Assembly: GCF_001905595.1 (NCBI RefSeq)
Contig: NZ_LIXI01000005.1
Location: 1 to 64,000 of the forward strand
DNA from: Streptomyces sp. CB00316
GTDB lineage: Bacteria > Actinomycetota > Actinomycetes > Streptomycetales > Streptomycetaceae
DNA: 64,000 bases
Direction: 5' to 3'
The translations under genes and the position numbers were made by a program. Within the stretch, counting starts at the first letter, position 1; each line of letters starts with the position of its first letter. The notes beneath the pieces were generated by a model, which worked only from the letters and a program-made list of their open reading frames with translations, did no database searches and had not been told where the DNA came from. Shown here one piece after another: positions 24,501 through 44,751 of this stretch.

Positions 24501-27500
24501 GTCGACGACAACTTCTTCGAGCTCGGCGGGCACTCGCTGCTCGCCACCCGGTTGGTCAGCCGGGTCCGCTCGGTGCTCGGCGTCGAACTGCCGATCCGGC
24601 GGGTCTTCGAGGAGCCCACGGTGGCCGGCCTGGCGACCAGGCTCCTGGACACGCCCTCCTCCGCCCGGCCGCCGCTGCACCCGGCCGACCGGCCGGAACG
24701 GGTGCCGCTGTCGTTCGCCCAGCGTCGGCTGTGGTTCCTCAACCGGATGGAGGGACCGAGCGCCACCTACAACATCCCCTTCGCCGTACGGCTCTCCGGC
24801 ACGCTGGACGTGGCGGCGCTGCGGGCCGCGTTCGGGGATCTCCTGACCCGCCACGAGTCGCTGCGCACCGTGTTCCCGGACACCGACGGCGAGCCGTGGC
24901 AGCACGTCCTCCCTGCCGAAACGGCGACGGTGGACATCGAGGTCTCCGACGTACCCGAGGCGGGGCTGTACGCCGCGCTGGACGCGGCCGGTTCGGCCGG
25001 CTTCGACCTCGCCCACGACCTGCCGGTGCGGGCCTGGCTCTTCAGGACCGCCCCGGACGAGCACGTGCTCTGCGTCCTCGTGCACCACATCGCGGGGGAC
25101 GGCTGGTCGCAGGCCCCCCTGGCCCGGGACCTCGGCGAGGCATACCGGGCCCGGCTGGAAGGCGCGGCGCCGCAGTGGCAGCCGCTCTCCGTGCAGTACG
25201 CCGACTACACCCTGTGGCAGCGTGAACTGCTGGGCGACGAGCAGGACGAGAACAGCCTCGCCGCCGTCCAGCGGGCCTACTGGGCCGAGCAGTTGGCCGG
25301 CTCCCCGCAGGAACTCGCCCTCCCGGCCGACCGGCCCCGGCCGCCGGTCGCCTCCCACCGGGGCGCCGTCGTGCCGGTGACCCTCGACGCCGAGCTGGGC
25401 GAGGCCCTGCGCAAGCTCGCCGCCAAGAGCGACACCACGCCGTTCATGGTCTTCCAGGCGGCCATGGCCGCGCTGCTCTCCCGTCTCGGCGCCGGGACCG
25501 ACATCCCCCTCGGGACGCCCGTCGCGGGCCGGATGGACGCCGCGACCGACGACCTCGTCGGGTTCTTCGTCAACAGCCTGGTGCTGCGCACCGACGTGTC
25601 GGGCGACCCGAGCTTCGTCGAGCTGCTGCGCCGGGCCCGCGCCACCGCCCTGGGCGCGTACGCGCACCAGGACCTGCCCTTCGAGCGGCTGGTCGACCTC
25701 GTCGGCGCCGACCGCTCGCTGTCGCACAACCCGCTGTTCCAGGTGCTGATCGCGTACCAGAACAACGCCTCGGGGGACCTGGAACTGCCCGGGTTGCGGG
25801 TCACCGCCCAGGACATGCTGCTTCCGGTGGCCAAGGTGGACCTGGAGCTCAGCCTCGCCGAGGACACCGCCTCCGGCCGGATATCCGGCATCCTGAACTA
25901 CAGCACCGACCTGTTCGACCGGGACAGCGCGGAGCGCGTCGTCGGACACCTCATCGCCCTGCTGCGCGCCGCCGTCGCGGACCCGTCCCGTCCGGTGAGC
26001 GGCCTGGACATCCTGGCGCCGGCCCAGCGCGAAGAGCTCCTCGTCGGCTGGAACGACAGCGACCGGCCGGTGGCCGCGGGCACCGTCCCGGAGCTGTTCG
26101 CCCGGCGGGCCGCCGCCGACCCCGCCCGGCCCGCGGTGGTCGGCGACGGCGTCACGACCGACTACGCCGCGCTGGCCGACCGGACCAACCGGCTGGCCCG
26201 GCTGCTCGTCGGACACGGCGTCGGGCCGGAGGACCGGGTCGCCCTGGTCCTGCCCCGGTCGGTCGAACTCACCACCGCGCTGATGGCCGTGATGACCAGC
26301 GGCGGGGCCTACGTGCCCGTCGACCCGAACCACCCCGCCGAGCGCATCGCCTACATGATCGGCGACAGCGCCCCCACGCTCGTGGTCACGGTCACCGACC
26401 TGGTCCCCCTCCTGCCCGACCACGCCGCCGCGACACTCGTCCTCGACAGTCCCGGGACGCTGGCGGCCCTCGCCGCGCTCTCGGGGGCCGAGGTCACCGA
26501 CGCGGACCGCCGGGCACGGCTCTCGACGGACCATCCCGCCTACGTCATCTACACCTCCGGCTCCACCGGACGGCCCAAGGGCGTCTGCGTCACCCACCGG
26601 GGGCTGGGCAGCCTGGCCGCCTGGCAGGCCGACCGGCTGGGCGTCGGCGGCGACAGCCGCGTCGGGCAGTTCGCGGCGCCCAGCTTCGACGCCTCCGCGT
26701 GGGAGACCGTCATGGCCCTGCTCAACGGGGCCGCACTGGTCCTGACCCCGGCCGACGGACCGGTCCTGGGCTCCGGCCTCACCGACTTCCTGACCGCCGG
26801 GGGGATCACCCACGCCACCCTCACCCCGACCGCGCTGTCCGGGGCCGACCCGCGGGACGCGCCCGCCGGCCTGACGCTGGTCACCGCGGGCGAGGCGTGC
26901 CCCCGGGAGCTGGCGGCCCGCTGGTCGCCCGGCCGCACGGTGATCAACGCCTACGGCCCGACCGAGACGACCGTCTGCGCCACGGCGAGCAGCCCGGTCG
27001 ACGGATCGGTCACCCCGCCCATCGGCGGGCCCATCGACAACACCCGCGTGTACGTCCTGGACGCCGCGCTGAACCCGTGCCCGGTGGGCGTTCCTGGGGA
27101 GCTGTACGTGGCCGGGGCGGGACTCGCCCGCGGATATCTCGGCCGCCCCGGGCTGACGTCCGAGCGGTTCGTGGCACACCCCTTCAGCGGCCCCGGCGAA
27201 CGGCTGTACCGCACCGGTGACGTGGTGCGGTGGAGGGCCGACGGGCAGCTGGAGTTCGTCGGCCGCCACGACGACCAGGTCAAGCTGCGCGGCTTCCGCA
27301 TCGAGCTCGGCGAGATCGAGTCCGTGCTCGCCGGCTGCGACGGCGTGGACGGCGCGGCGGTCGTCGTCCGCGAGGACCGGCCCGGCGTCCGGCAGCTCGT
27401 CGGCTACGTGGTCCCCGGCGCCAGGACGGCCCTCGACCTGGCCGCCGTGCGGGCGTGGGCGGCCGACCGGCTCCCGGAGTACATGGTGCCCCAGGCGTTC

Positions 27501-29368
27501 GTGTCGGTGGACGCCCTGCCGCTGACCGTGAACGGCAAGCTGGACCAGGCGGCTCTGCCCGCACCGGAGTTCACCGGGTCGGGCGACAGCCGGGACCCGG
27601 CCACGGATGCCGAGCGGGTGCTGGCCGAGGTGTTCGGCGCGGTGCTCTCGCTGTCCGACGTGGGCGCGGACGACAACTTCTTCGAGCTGGGCGGCGACAG
27701 CATCGTCTCCATCAAGCTGGTGGGCGAGGCCCGCCGGGCCGGGCTGGTGATCACGCCCCGGGACGTGTTCGAGCACAAGACGGTCGCCGGGCTCGCCGCG
27801 GTCGCGCGCACCGTCGACCAACTGCCCCCGCAGGATCCCGACGCCGGGATCGGCGACGTGCCCCTCACCCCGATGACCCACTGGCTGCGGGACATGGGCG
27901 GCCGCATAGAGCGGTTCCACCAGTCCGTCCTCCTGCGCACGCCCGCCGAGGTCACCCTGCCATCGCTGACATCCGCCCTCGGGACCGTGCTCGACCACCA
28001 CGACGCGCTGCGGCTGCGGCTGACGGTCGACGACGGGGCCTGGTCCTGCGAGGTCCGGCCGCGCGGTGCGGTGGACCCCGCCGAGTGCGTCAGCCGGGTC
28101 GACGTCGGCGGCGCGGACGCCGAGAAGGTGCGGGCGCTGATCGCCGAGGAGGCGGAGCGGGCCGTCGCCGCCCTCTCCCCGGCCGAGGGCACGACCGTGC
28201 GGGCCGTGTGGTTCGACGCCGGACCCGGGCAGCCCGGCCGGCTGCTGCTCGTCGGCCACCACCTCGCCGTCGACGGGGTGTCCTGGCGGATCCTCGTCCC
28301 GGACCTCGCGGAGGCGTGGCAGGCGGCGCACGAATCGCGGCAGGCCGAACCGCAGCCGGTCGGCACCTCGTGGCGTCGCTGGGCGCAGTGGCTCACCGAG
28401 CTCGCCGCGGAACCCGCCCGCGCCGCGCAGGTCGCCTGGTGGACCGACCAGCTCGCCGACGGGGACGTACCGGTCACGGAACATCCCCTCGACCCCGCCC
28501 TCGACACCATGGGGACGCAGACCGCTCTCGTCATGACCCTGCCGGAGGCGGCCACCGAACCGCTTCTGACCCAGGTCCCCGCCTCGATGAACGCCGGAGT
28601 CGAGGACGTGCTCCTGACGGCGTTCACCCTCGCGGTGGCCGACTGGCGCCGCCGGCGCGGTCTCGGAGCGGGCACCGAGGTGCTGGTCGACGTCGAGCGC
28701 CACGGCAGGCAGGTCCCGCCCGGGGAAGACCTCGACCTGTCCCGCACGGTCGGCTGGTTCACCTCCCTGGCACCTGTGCGCCTCGACCTCGGGCCGGTGT
28801 CCTGGGGGCGCGTCCTGAGCGATCCCGCCGCCCTGCGCAAGGCCCTCGACCGGGTCCGGGACACACTGCGGCGGATGCCGGACGAGGGCCTCGGCTTCGG
28901 CCTGGTGCGCCACCTCAACCCGCACACCCGTGAGGCGCTGGCCTCCTTGGGCTCCGCCCAGTTCGGCTTCAACTACCTGGGCCGAGCGGCGGTCGCCGAG
29001 GCGCGGGAAGGCGGTGGGCAGCAGGAGCGCCCCGGCGCCGAGGGCTGGACCATGTCCGCGGACGGTGACGTGCTCCGGCACCTCGGGGGGGACCCCGGTA
29101 TGCCGGCCCCGCACGCGCTGTCCCTCAACGTCCTGGTCCAGGACGACGTGAACGGCCCACGCCTGGTGGCCAACTGGTCCTGGCCGCGCCGTCTGCTGGG
29201 CCACGACGACGTACACGCTCTCGCCGAGGGCTGGTTCCGCGCGCTCACCGCTCTCGCGGAGCACGCGGGCGAGGGGGAGCCGGCCGGACTCGCTCCCTCG
29301 GACCTGTCACTGATCGACCTCGGACTCGACGAACTCGGGGTACTGGAAGCTGAGTGGAGGAAGACCCG

Positions 29369-29372
<4 letters not shown>
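21594..29372 (+). CDS. NRPS 2: C-A-T-C-A(Phe)-T-E
   Basis: A 2592-residue two-module synthetase. C3 (1-440) has HHILLDGWS. A3 (455-945) gives pocket D-A-Y-F-W-G-A-V-I-K, a hydrophobic pocket that I cannot match to a standard code; Leu is expected if the product is WS9326A. T3 Ser is near 980. C4 (1032-1470) has HHIAGDGWS. A4 (1480-1990) has pocket D-A-W-T-V-A-A-V-C-K, a Phe code. T4 has the GGDSI motif (Ser near 2035) usual before epimerases. The E domain (about 2085-2570) has HHLAVDGVSWRIL and FNYLGRA, so D-Phe is predicted. The start is the ATG overlapping the NRPS1 stop; the same frame stays open far upstream, but there it is only a shadow of NRPS1. Confidence 0.95.
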
Positions 29373-38206
<8,834 letters not shown>

Positions 38207-38256
38207 CGCCCCAGGGCCCGCCGCCGACCGCCCCACAGCAGACAGAAGGATGGAAC

Positions 38257-38958
38257 ATGCCGAAAACGACGCTTCTCTGTATCCCGTTCGCCGGGGCGGG
38301 GGCCTCGGTCTTCCGCCCCTGGGTGCCGCTCTGCGGCGACCGGTTCGACGTGGTGGCCGTCCAGCTCCCGGGGCGCGAACAGCGGTTCGCCGAAGAGCCC
38401 TACCGGGACGTGGCCGTGGCGGTCGAGGGACTGCTGCCCGAGGTGCTGGAGCGGGTCACGGGCGCGGGCCCGGTCGTCATCTTCGGGCACAGCCTCGGCG
38501 CGGTGCTGGCGTACGAGCTCGCCCACCGGCTGGCCGCCACCGAAGGCGTCGAGCCGGCCCGGCTGGTCGTCAGCGGGTCGCCCGGCCCCTGGACCCGGCG
38601 GGAGAACGGCGCCGCCGGGCTCGACGACGACGGATTCCTGGAGCGGGTGAAGGAGTTCGCCGGATACCGGCACGACGCCCTGGAGGACCCGGAGATGCGG
38701 GAGTTGCTGCTGCCCTCGCTGCGGGCCGACGTCGAGATGCACGAGAGCTACCTCGCGCTCTCCGACGAGCCGCTGCCCGTCCCGATCACCTCCGTGCGCG
38801 GCAGCGGCGACGCCCTCGTCACCCCTGACCAGGCAATGGAGTGGAGCAAGGCCACCAGCAAGGAGTTCGACCTCGCCGAGGTCGAGGGCGGCCACATGTA
38901 CCTGGTCGACAACACCGAGGCCCTGATCCGGGTTCTCGCGGACGTCTGCCCCGGCTGA
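38257..38958 (+). CDS. Type II thioesterase (second copy)
   Basis: A 233-residue external thioesterase. LLCIPFAGAGASVFRPW opens the fold, GHSLGAVLAYELA carries the nucleophile Ser near residue 77, and EGGHMYLVD supplies the His. It should clear stalled intermediates from carrier domains. The start is the ATG with a perfect gaagga site 6 nt upstream. A GTG overlapping the NRPS3 stop is in frame but would add an unconserved Pro/Gln-rich stretch. It follows NRPS3 by 50 nt in the same operon. Confidence 0.93.
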   Translation: MPKTTLLCIPFAGAGASVFRPWVPLCGDRFDVVAVQLPGREQRFAEEPYRDVAVAVEGLLPEVLERVTGAGPVVIFGHSLGAVLAYELAHRLAATEGVEPARLVVSGSPGPWTRRENGAAGLDDDGFLERVKEFAGYRHDALEDPEMRELLLPSLRADVEMHESYLALSDEPLPVPITSVRGSGDALVTPDQAMEWSKATSKEFDLAEVEGGHMYLVDNTEALIRVLADVCPG

Positions 38959-39003
38959 ACGACCAGGAAGAGTCGGTCGGCCGCCCCAACCCGAGGAGAC
39001 TTG

Positions 39004-39828
39004 GTGCGTCTGCAAGGAAAGACCGTCATCGTGACGGGAGCCGCACGCGGCGTCGGCCGGGCCTGCGCGCTCGCGTTCAGCCGGGAGGGCGCCGATCTGG
39101 CGCTGCTCGACGTCTGCGCGGACATCGAGAGCGTCCCCTACCCCCTGGGGACCGCGAGCCAGCTCGCGCACACTGCGGAGCTGTGCCGCCGTGAGGGCGC
39201 CGCCGTCCTCGTCGCGGAGGCCGACCTGCGCGACCGCGCCGCTCTGCGGTCCGCCGTGGACCAGGTCGTGCAGCGCTTCGGCCGCGTCGACGCGCTGGTC
39301 AACAACGCCGGGATCGCGGCGCCTTCGGGAAAGCCGGCCCACGAGGTCACCGAGGAGGAGTGGCAGGTGATGATCGACGTCAACCTGTCCGGCGCCTGGC
39401 GCCTGACCTCTCTCGTCGCCCCTGTGATGACCGCCCAGCGGTCCGGCAGCGTGATCAACGTGGCCTCCACCGCGGGACTGGTCGGCTACCGCGGCTTCTC
39501 CGGGTACGTGGCCTCCAAGCACGGGCTGATCGGCCTGACCAAGGCGGCCGCGCTCGACTACGCGCCGCTGAAGGTCCGGGTCAACGCCCTGTGCCCCGGG
39601 TCGATCCGGGACGACAGCCAGGCCGAGGGCCGGATGCTCTCCGAGATCGCTCGCTCGCTCGACCTGCCGGTCGCCGAGCACGAGGAGACCTTCGTCCAGT
39701 CGCAGCCGATGAACTCGCTGATCGAGCCGGAGGACGTCGCGGGCGCCGCCCTGTGGCTGGCGTCGGACGAGTCCCGGCAGGTGACCGGCTCCGTGCTCAC
39801 CGTCGACGGTGGCTTCACCGCCCGGTGA
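39004..39828 (+). CDS. SDR oxidoreductase of the mycofactocin-associated type
   Basis: A 274-residue short-chain dehydrogenase/reductase. The cofactor motif is TGAARGVGRA, the catalytic Ser is in NVASTAG, and YVASK holds Tyr/Lys. The segment DVCADIESVPYPLGTASQL, an insert after the second beta strand, is characteristic of the SDR group whose nicotinamide is held tightly and recycled with mycofactocin. No mycofactocin genes are in the window. It sits between the thioesterase and the trans-A genes in the NRPS operon. It could act on a Thr-derived residue or on the acyl chain; neither can be decided from sequence. The GTG start lies 5 nt after gaggag. Confidence 0.85.
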   Translation: MRLQGKTVIVTGAARGVGRACALAFSREGADLALLDVCADIESVPYPLGTASQLAHTAELCRREGAAVLVAEADLRDRAALRSAVDQVVQRFGRVDALVNNAGIAAPSGKPAHEVTEEEWQVMIDVNLSGAWRLTSLVAPVMTAQRSGSVINVASTAGLVGYRGFSGYVASKHGLIGLTKAAALDYAPLKVRVNALCPGSIRDDSQAEGRMLSEIARSLDLPVAEHEETFVQSQPMNSLIEPEDVAGAALWLASDESRQVTGSVLTVDGGFTAR

Positions 39829-39840
39829 GGCATCGCAACC

Positions 39841-42800
39841 ATGCCAAGGGAACCAGTCGTGTCGATCTCTGAACAGGATGCCGTCGCCGCTCTCACGCCG
39901 GCGCGGCGCACTCTCCTCCACCCCCGTGACCGGGCCGCGGACCACGTCTCGGCAACGCCCGGCGCCGTATGCCACGCCCTGTGCGTACGGCTCACCGGCA
40001 TCATGTCCCCGCAGCGGCGCGAGGAGACGGCCGAGCGGTTCGCCGCCCTGGCGGCGGGGCTCCCGGCCGTCACCGGGAGCCCCGCCGTCCTCCCCGGGAC
40101 CGCGTGGTGGTGGCACGAGCCGGTGCCGTTCCGTTCGGACGGGCCCGACGCCGTACGCCGCCGGGAGCGGGAGCTGGTCCGGCCGCTCGTCGCCCACCGG
40201 GACGCCCCGGTGCGGGCCGTGCTGCTGGACTACGCGGACGGGGTGGGCGAGCTCGTCGTGGTCGCGCACCGCGCGGCCCTCGGGGCCGCCGGGCTGCACG
40301 ACTTCACCGCCGCGGTGCTGAGCGGCGAAGTCGCCGGGCCCGCCGCCGCGCCGCGTGGCGGGGCCGACGCCCCGGGACGGGCCGACGCCTTCGCCGACGC
40401 CCGGTTCGACGCCCAGCTGGACTGGGGACTGGGCCGGCCCCACGGCCCCGACACGGCGCAGACCCGGGTGCTGCGACTGCCGGGGGACCATCCGGCGGGC
40501 GACGGCGGGAGCTGGGCGGCCGCGCTCGGTCTCGTCCTCGCCCGCTACGAGGACATGACCCGGCCCGTCCTCGCCGCACTGGCGCCCGATCCCCTCGACC
40601 CGCACGGCGTGGAGGGGATCGCCCTGGTCCCCGTCGACGCCGACCCCGCGAGCACCCTCGGCAGCGCGGACAAGCAGGTCCGCGCGGCCCTGGCGGACGC
40701 CCCGTCCTGGCACACGGACGAGCTCCGGCAGAGCCTGGAACCGGTGGTCGGCGACATCGCCGCCGGGCCCGCCGTGGGGATCACCGTCCACGACGGCGAG
40801 CCGGCGAAGCTCCCCGGCGCGGTGCCGGTCGCCTACCGGCCCTTCCAGCGCGCCCCGTTCCCCGTGACCCTCTCCGTGGTCCGCGACGCCGGCGGCCGGG
40901 AGCTTCGGTGCGACGTCTCGGCGCGCAGGATGCTCGCCGGCACCGCCGACCAGCTCCTGCGCCATGTGGTCCGGGCACACCGGATGCTCGCCGAGTCGCC
41001 CGATCTGCCGGTCGCGGACCTGGAGCTGCTGGACGAGGACGAACTGCGGTGGCTCGCCGCCCTCGGCCGGCCCGCCCCGCTGCCCGCAGCCGAGCCGCGG
41101 CGCATCGACGCCGCCGTCGCCGCCGTCGCGGCGTCCCGGCCCGACGCGATCGCCGTGTCCTTCGACGGCGCGGGCATGACCTACCGCGAACTGGACGGCC
41201 GGGCCGACCGGTTGGCGTACGCCCTGCGCTCGCTCGGCGTGGCCGACGGCGATCGGGTCGGCGTGTGCCTGGAGCGGTCCGCCGAGCTGGTCGTCACTCT
41301 CCTCTCGGTGCTCAGGGCGGGAGCCGTCTACGTACCGATGGATCCCGCCCACCCGCGCGAGCGGCTGGCGCACACCACGGCCGACGCCGGGCTCGTCACC
41401 GTCGTCACCGACCACGCGGAGTTCCCCGCGGACGACGGGAACGTGCGGGTGATCGGCACGGCCGCGCTCGCGGACCTCGCCCCCGAGACGTGCGACGGGC
41501 CGCCGCCCTCCACGACCGGGCCGCAGGACCCGGCGTACGTGATCTACACGTCCGGATCCACCGGCCGCCCCAAGGGCGTGGTCATCCCGCACGCGAACGT
41601 GCTCAGCCTGATGGCCGCCACGACCGGGAATCTCGGTCTCGGCCCGGACGACGCCTGGACCCTGTTCCACTCCAGCGCCTTCGACTTCTCGGTGTGGGAG
41701 ATCTGGGGCTGCCTGCTCACCGGCGGGCGGCTGGTCGTGGTGCCCTACTGGGTGTCGCGCTCCCCGGAGGAGTTCCACCGGCTGCTCCTGGAGGAACGGG
41801 TCTCCGTGCTGAGCCAGACGCCGTCGGCCTTCGCCCAGTTGCTGGAGGTCGAGCGCGACGGTGCCGCCCCGGTTCCCGTACGGCTGGTGGTCTTCGGCGG
41901 CGAGGGCCTGGAACCACGGGTGCTGCTGCCCTGGTTCGACCGGCACCCGGAGACTGAGTGCCGGGTGGTCAACATGTACGGCATCACCGAGACCACCGTG
42001 CACGTGACCGCGCAGACCGTCACCCGGGCCGACGCGCTCACCGGATCGAGGTCGGTCGGACACGCCCTGCCCGGCTGGTGGGTGCGCATCGCCGACCCCG
42101 CGGGCCGGCCGCTGCCGGCCGGCGTCGCCGGGGAAATCCTCGTCGGCGGCGCGGGCGTCGCCGCGCACTACCTGAACCGGCCCGACCTCACCGAGCAGCG
42201 GTTCCTCACCGACCCGGGCACCGGGGAGCGCGTGTACCGCAGCGGGGACAGGGGGCGGCTGCTGCCCGACGGCCGTCTGGAACACCTCGGCCGACTGGAC
42301 AACCAGGTCAAGCTGCGCGGCTTCCGCATCGAGCTGGACGAGATCCGAGCCGTGCTCCTGGACGATCCGCTGGTCACGGCCGCCGCCGTCGTGCTCAACC
42401 GCACCGATCCGCAGGACCCGGCGACCGCCCGGCTCGACGCGTTCGTAGTGCTGGAAGGCGAGGACACCGCCGCCGTGCGGCAACGGGCCGCCCGGTACCT
42501 GCCGACGTACATGGTGCCGCCGACGATCACCTTGCTCGACCGGATGCCGCTGACCGCCAACGGCAAGCTCGACGCGAGCCGGCTGCCCGCCCCCGCCCCG
42601 GCGCCGAGGGTATCCGCCGCCCCCGCGACCGACCCCGCCGAGGGTGGCGCCCCCCGCCACGACGCGGCCGGGGACACCGCCGCCGCGGAGCCGCAGGACG
42701 CCTTCACCGCAGTGCTGCTCGACATCTGGCAGGACGTGCTCGGCACCCCCGTCGGACCGGACGACAACTTCTTCGACCTCGGTGGCAACTCGCTGCTGGC

Positions 42801-42909
42801 CATGCGGGTCGGCGCGGCGCTGCGCCGGCGCGGCGGCGCCACGGTCTCCATGCGGGAGCTCTACCTGTACCCCACGATCCGCCGGCTGGCCGAGGAGCGA
42901 TCCGCGTGA
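39841..42909 (+). CDS. Trans-acting NRPS protein: degenerate C - A(Thr) - T
   Basis: A 1022-residue protein. Residues about 30-410 look like a decayed condensation domain: the HHxxxDG site reads AHRAALGAAG, so it should not condense. The A domain (about 415-920) is intact ([11 protein letters not shown] near 566, NMYGITETT, NGKLD) with pocket D-F-W-S-V-G-M-V-H-K, a Thr-like code. After a Pro/Ala-rich linker comes a T domain with the unusual motif GGNSLLA (Ser near 982). It is the likely supplier of the position-5 Thr to the A-less module of NRPS3. The ATG at 39841 is used; GTG at 39859, with an aaggga site, is an alternative. Two trans A domains are reported for the related WS9324A pathway of Streptomyces calvus. 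Confidence 0.9.
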   Translation: MPREPVVSISEQDAVAALTPARRTLLHPRDRAADHVSATPGAVCHALCVRLTGIMSPQRREETAERFAALAAGLPAVTGSPAVLPGTAWWWHEPVPFRSDGPDAVRRRERELVRPLVAHRDAPVRAVLLDYADGVGELVVVAHRAALGAAGLHDFTAAVLSGEVAGPAAAPRGGADAPGRADAFADARFDAQLDWGLGRPHGPDTAQTRVLRLPGDHPAGDGGSWAAALGLVLARYEDMTRPVLAALAPDPLDPHGVEGIALVPVDADPASTLGSADKQVRAALADAPSWHTDELRQSLEPVVGDIAAGPAVGITVHDGEPAKLPGAVPVAYRPFQRAPFPVTLSVVRDAGGRELRCDVSARRMLAGTADQLLRHVVRAHRMLAESPDLPVADLELLDEDELRWLAALGRPAPLPAAEPRRIDAAVAAVAASRPDAIAVSFDGAGMTYRELDGRADRLAYALRSLGVADGDRVGVCLERSAELVVTLLSVLRAGAVYVPMDPAHPRERLAHTTADAGLVTVVTDHAEFPADDGNVRVIGTAALADLAPETCDGPPPSTTGPQDPAYVIYTSGSTGRPKGVVIPHANVLSLMAATTGNLGLGPDDAWTLFHSSAFDFSVWEIWGCLLTGGRLVVVPYWVSRSPEEFHRLLLEERVSVLSQTPSAFAQLLEVERDGAAPVPVRLVVFGGEGLEPRVLLPWFDRHPETECRVVNMYGITETTVHVTAQTVTRADALTGSRSVGHALPGWWVRIADPAGRPLPAGVAGEILVGGAGVAAHYLNRPDLTEQRFLTDPGTGERVYRSGDRGRLLPDGRLEHLGRLDNQVKLRGFRIELDEIRAVLLDDPLVTAAAVVLNRTDPQDPATARLDAFVVLEGEDTAAVRQRAARYLPTYMVPPTITLLDRMPLTANGKLDASRLPAPAPAPRVSAAPATDPAEGGAPRHDAAGDTAAAEPQDAFTAVLLDIWQDVLGTPVGPDDNFFDLGGNSLLAMRVGAALRRRGGATVSMRELYLYPTIRRLAEERSA

Positions 42910-42972
42910 CCCCCACCCCCACGGGACCCCGACGTCCCGTCCCACCAGATCTTCGAACCGAGGGAAGAGACG

Positions 42973-44751
42973 ATGGCTGACAGGCTGCTGCCCGACCTCT
43001 TTCAGCGACAGGCGGCACGCGCCCCGCACGCCGTCGCTGTCCGCTCCGGCGCGCAGGAGCTGAGCTACGCCGAGCTGAACACCCGCGCCAACCAGCTGGC
43101 CCACCACCTGATCGACCGGGGCATCGGCCCGGAGCGCCTGGTCGGGGTCAGGCTGCCCAGGTCGGCCGACCTGGTGGTGGCGCTGCTCGGCATCCTCAAG
43201 TCCGGTGCCGCCTACGTCCCGATGGACAGCGACGCCCCGGCCGAGCGGATCGCGTTCATCGTCGAGGACACCGGACTGGACCTCGTGCTCGGGGAATCCC
43301 CCGCGCGACCGGGCCCGGCCGGCGGGCCCGCGACGACGACGGTGGCGGCGGCCCTCGCCGACGCCGCGCGGGCCGGGCTGCCGCACCACGACCCCTCCGA
43401 CGCCGACCGGAGGGCTCCGCTCACCGCGGGGAGCCTCGCCTACGTCATCCACACCTCCGGGTCGACCGGCCGCCCCAAGGGGGTGGCCGTCCAGCACGAC
43501 ACCCTGACGGCCTACCTGGACTTCGCCCTCGCCGAGTACCCGGGACTGGCGGACGGGGCGTTGCTGCACTCCCCGGTCGCCTTCGACCTCACCGTCACCG
43601 CGCTGTACGGGCCGCTGCTGCTCGGCGGCTGCCTGCGGGTCGCCTCCCTGGACCGCGAACCGGAGGACGGCGCTCCGGCGGACCGTCCGGGCTTCGTCAA
43701 GGCGACCCCCTCGCACCTGCCCCTGCTGACCGTGCTCCCCGGCACGCTCTCGCCCACCCGTGAACTGGTGGTGGGCGGCGAGATGCTGCTCGGCGACGTC
43801 GTCGAGCGGTGGCGCCGCGCCCACCCCGGGGCGGCGGTGATCAACGAGTACGGCCCCACGGAGGCGACCGTCGGCTGCTGCACGTTCCGGATCGGCCCGC
43901 ACGAGGAGATCGCCCCGGGGGCCACCCCCATCGGCGTACCGACGCCGGGCACCGTCCTGCACGTGCTGGACGAACGGCTGGAGCCGGTCGGTCCCGGCGC
44001 GGCCGGCGAACTGTACATCGCGGGCGTCCAGGTCGCGCGCGGCTACCTCTCCCGCCCCGGACTCACGGCGGAGCGGTTCGTGGCCGACCCCTTCGGCGGC
44101 GGCCGGATGTACCGCACCGGGGACATCGCCCGAATCCGCCCGGACGGGGTGTTCGAGTACCTCGGCCGCACCGACGACCAGGTGAAGATCCACGGCTACC
44201 GGATCGAACTCGGCGAGGTCGCGTCGGTGCTCGGATCGCACCCCGGCGTCCGGCAGGCCGCCGCCGTCGCGCGCGAGGACCGGTCCGGCGACCGCTACCT
44301 GGCCGGTTACGTCGTACCGGAGGACGGGGTGCCGGCGGATCCCTCCGCGCTGCGCGACGCCCTCTCGCACCTGCTGCCCGCGTACATGGTGCCGTCCAGG
44401 ATCATGGCCCTCGACGAGCTGCCGCTGACCGCGAACGGCAAACTCGACCAGGCCGCGCTGCCCGAACCTCCGGCCCCGCAGGGGGCGGCGGGCGCGGCGC
44501 CCGGCACTCCCGGCGAGAAGCGGATGTGCGCCCTGTTCGCGGACATCCTGGAGGTGCCGACGGTCCACCTGGACGACGACTTCTTCCACCGGGGCGGCAA
44601 CAGCCTGCGGGCCGTGCGGCTCGCGGGGAAGGCCCGCAAGGCCGGCTGGGCGTTCGGACTGCGTGACGTCCTGGAACTGCGCACCCCGCGGGCCCTGGCC
44701 GGCCATGTCGGGTCCGCGGAGCCCGCCGCGACCGGCGAAGCGGCGTCATGA
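42973..44751 (+). CDS. Trans-acting NRPS protein: A(Asn) - T
   Basis: A 592-residue stand-alone A-T protein. The A domain (about 8-495) has all core motifs ([31 protein letters not shown]) and pocket D-L-T-K-V-G-E-V-G-K, which matches the Asn code closely. The T domain has RGGNSLRAV (Ser near 543), sharing the GGNS form with the other trans-A protein. Its obvious client is module 6 of NRPS3, whose own A domain is wrecked, giving Asn at position 6. The ATG follows gagggaag, and the stop overlaps the reductase gene by ATGA. It is in the same operon as the NRPS genes. Confidence 0.93.
   Translation: MADRLLPDLFQRQAARAPHAVAVRSGAQELSYAELNTRANQLAHHLIDRGIGPERLVGVRLPRSADLVVALLGILKSGAAYVPMDSDAPAERIAFIVEDTGLDLVLGESPARPGPAGGPATTTVAAALADAARAGLPHHDPSDADRRAPLTAGSLAYVIHTSGSTGRPKGVAVQHDTLTAYLDFALAEYPGLADGALLHSPVAFDLTVTALYGPLLLGGCLRVASLDREPEDGAPADRPGFVKATPSHLPLLTVLPGTLSPTRELVVGGEMLLGDVVERWRRAHPGAAVINEYGPTEATVGCCTFRIGPHEEIAPGATPIGVPTPGTVLHVLDERLEPVGPGAAGELYIAGVQVARGYLSRPGLTAERFVADPFGGGRMYRTGDIARIRPDGVFEYLGRTDDQVKIHGYRIELGEVASVLGSHPGVRQAAAVAREDRSGDRYLAGYVVPEDGVPADPSALRDALSHLLPAYMVPSRIMALDELPLTANGKLDQAALPEPPAPQGAAGAAPGTPGEKRMCALFADILEVPTVHLDDDFFHRGGNSLRAVRLAGKARKAGWAFGLRDVLELRTPRALAGHVGSAEPAATGEAAS

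Noticed and set aside
23829..29264. An 1811-codon minus-strand frame opposite NRPS2
   Set aside because: Same pattern of antisense shadow; no start context or motif.
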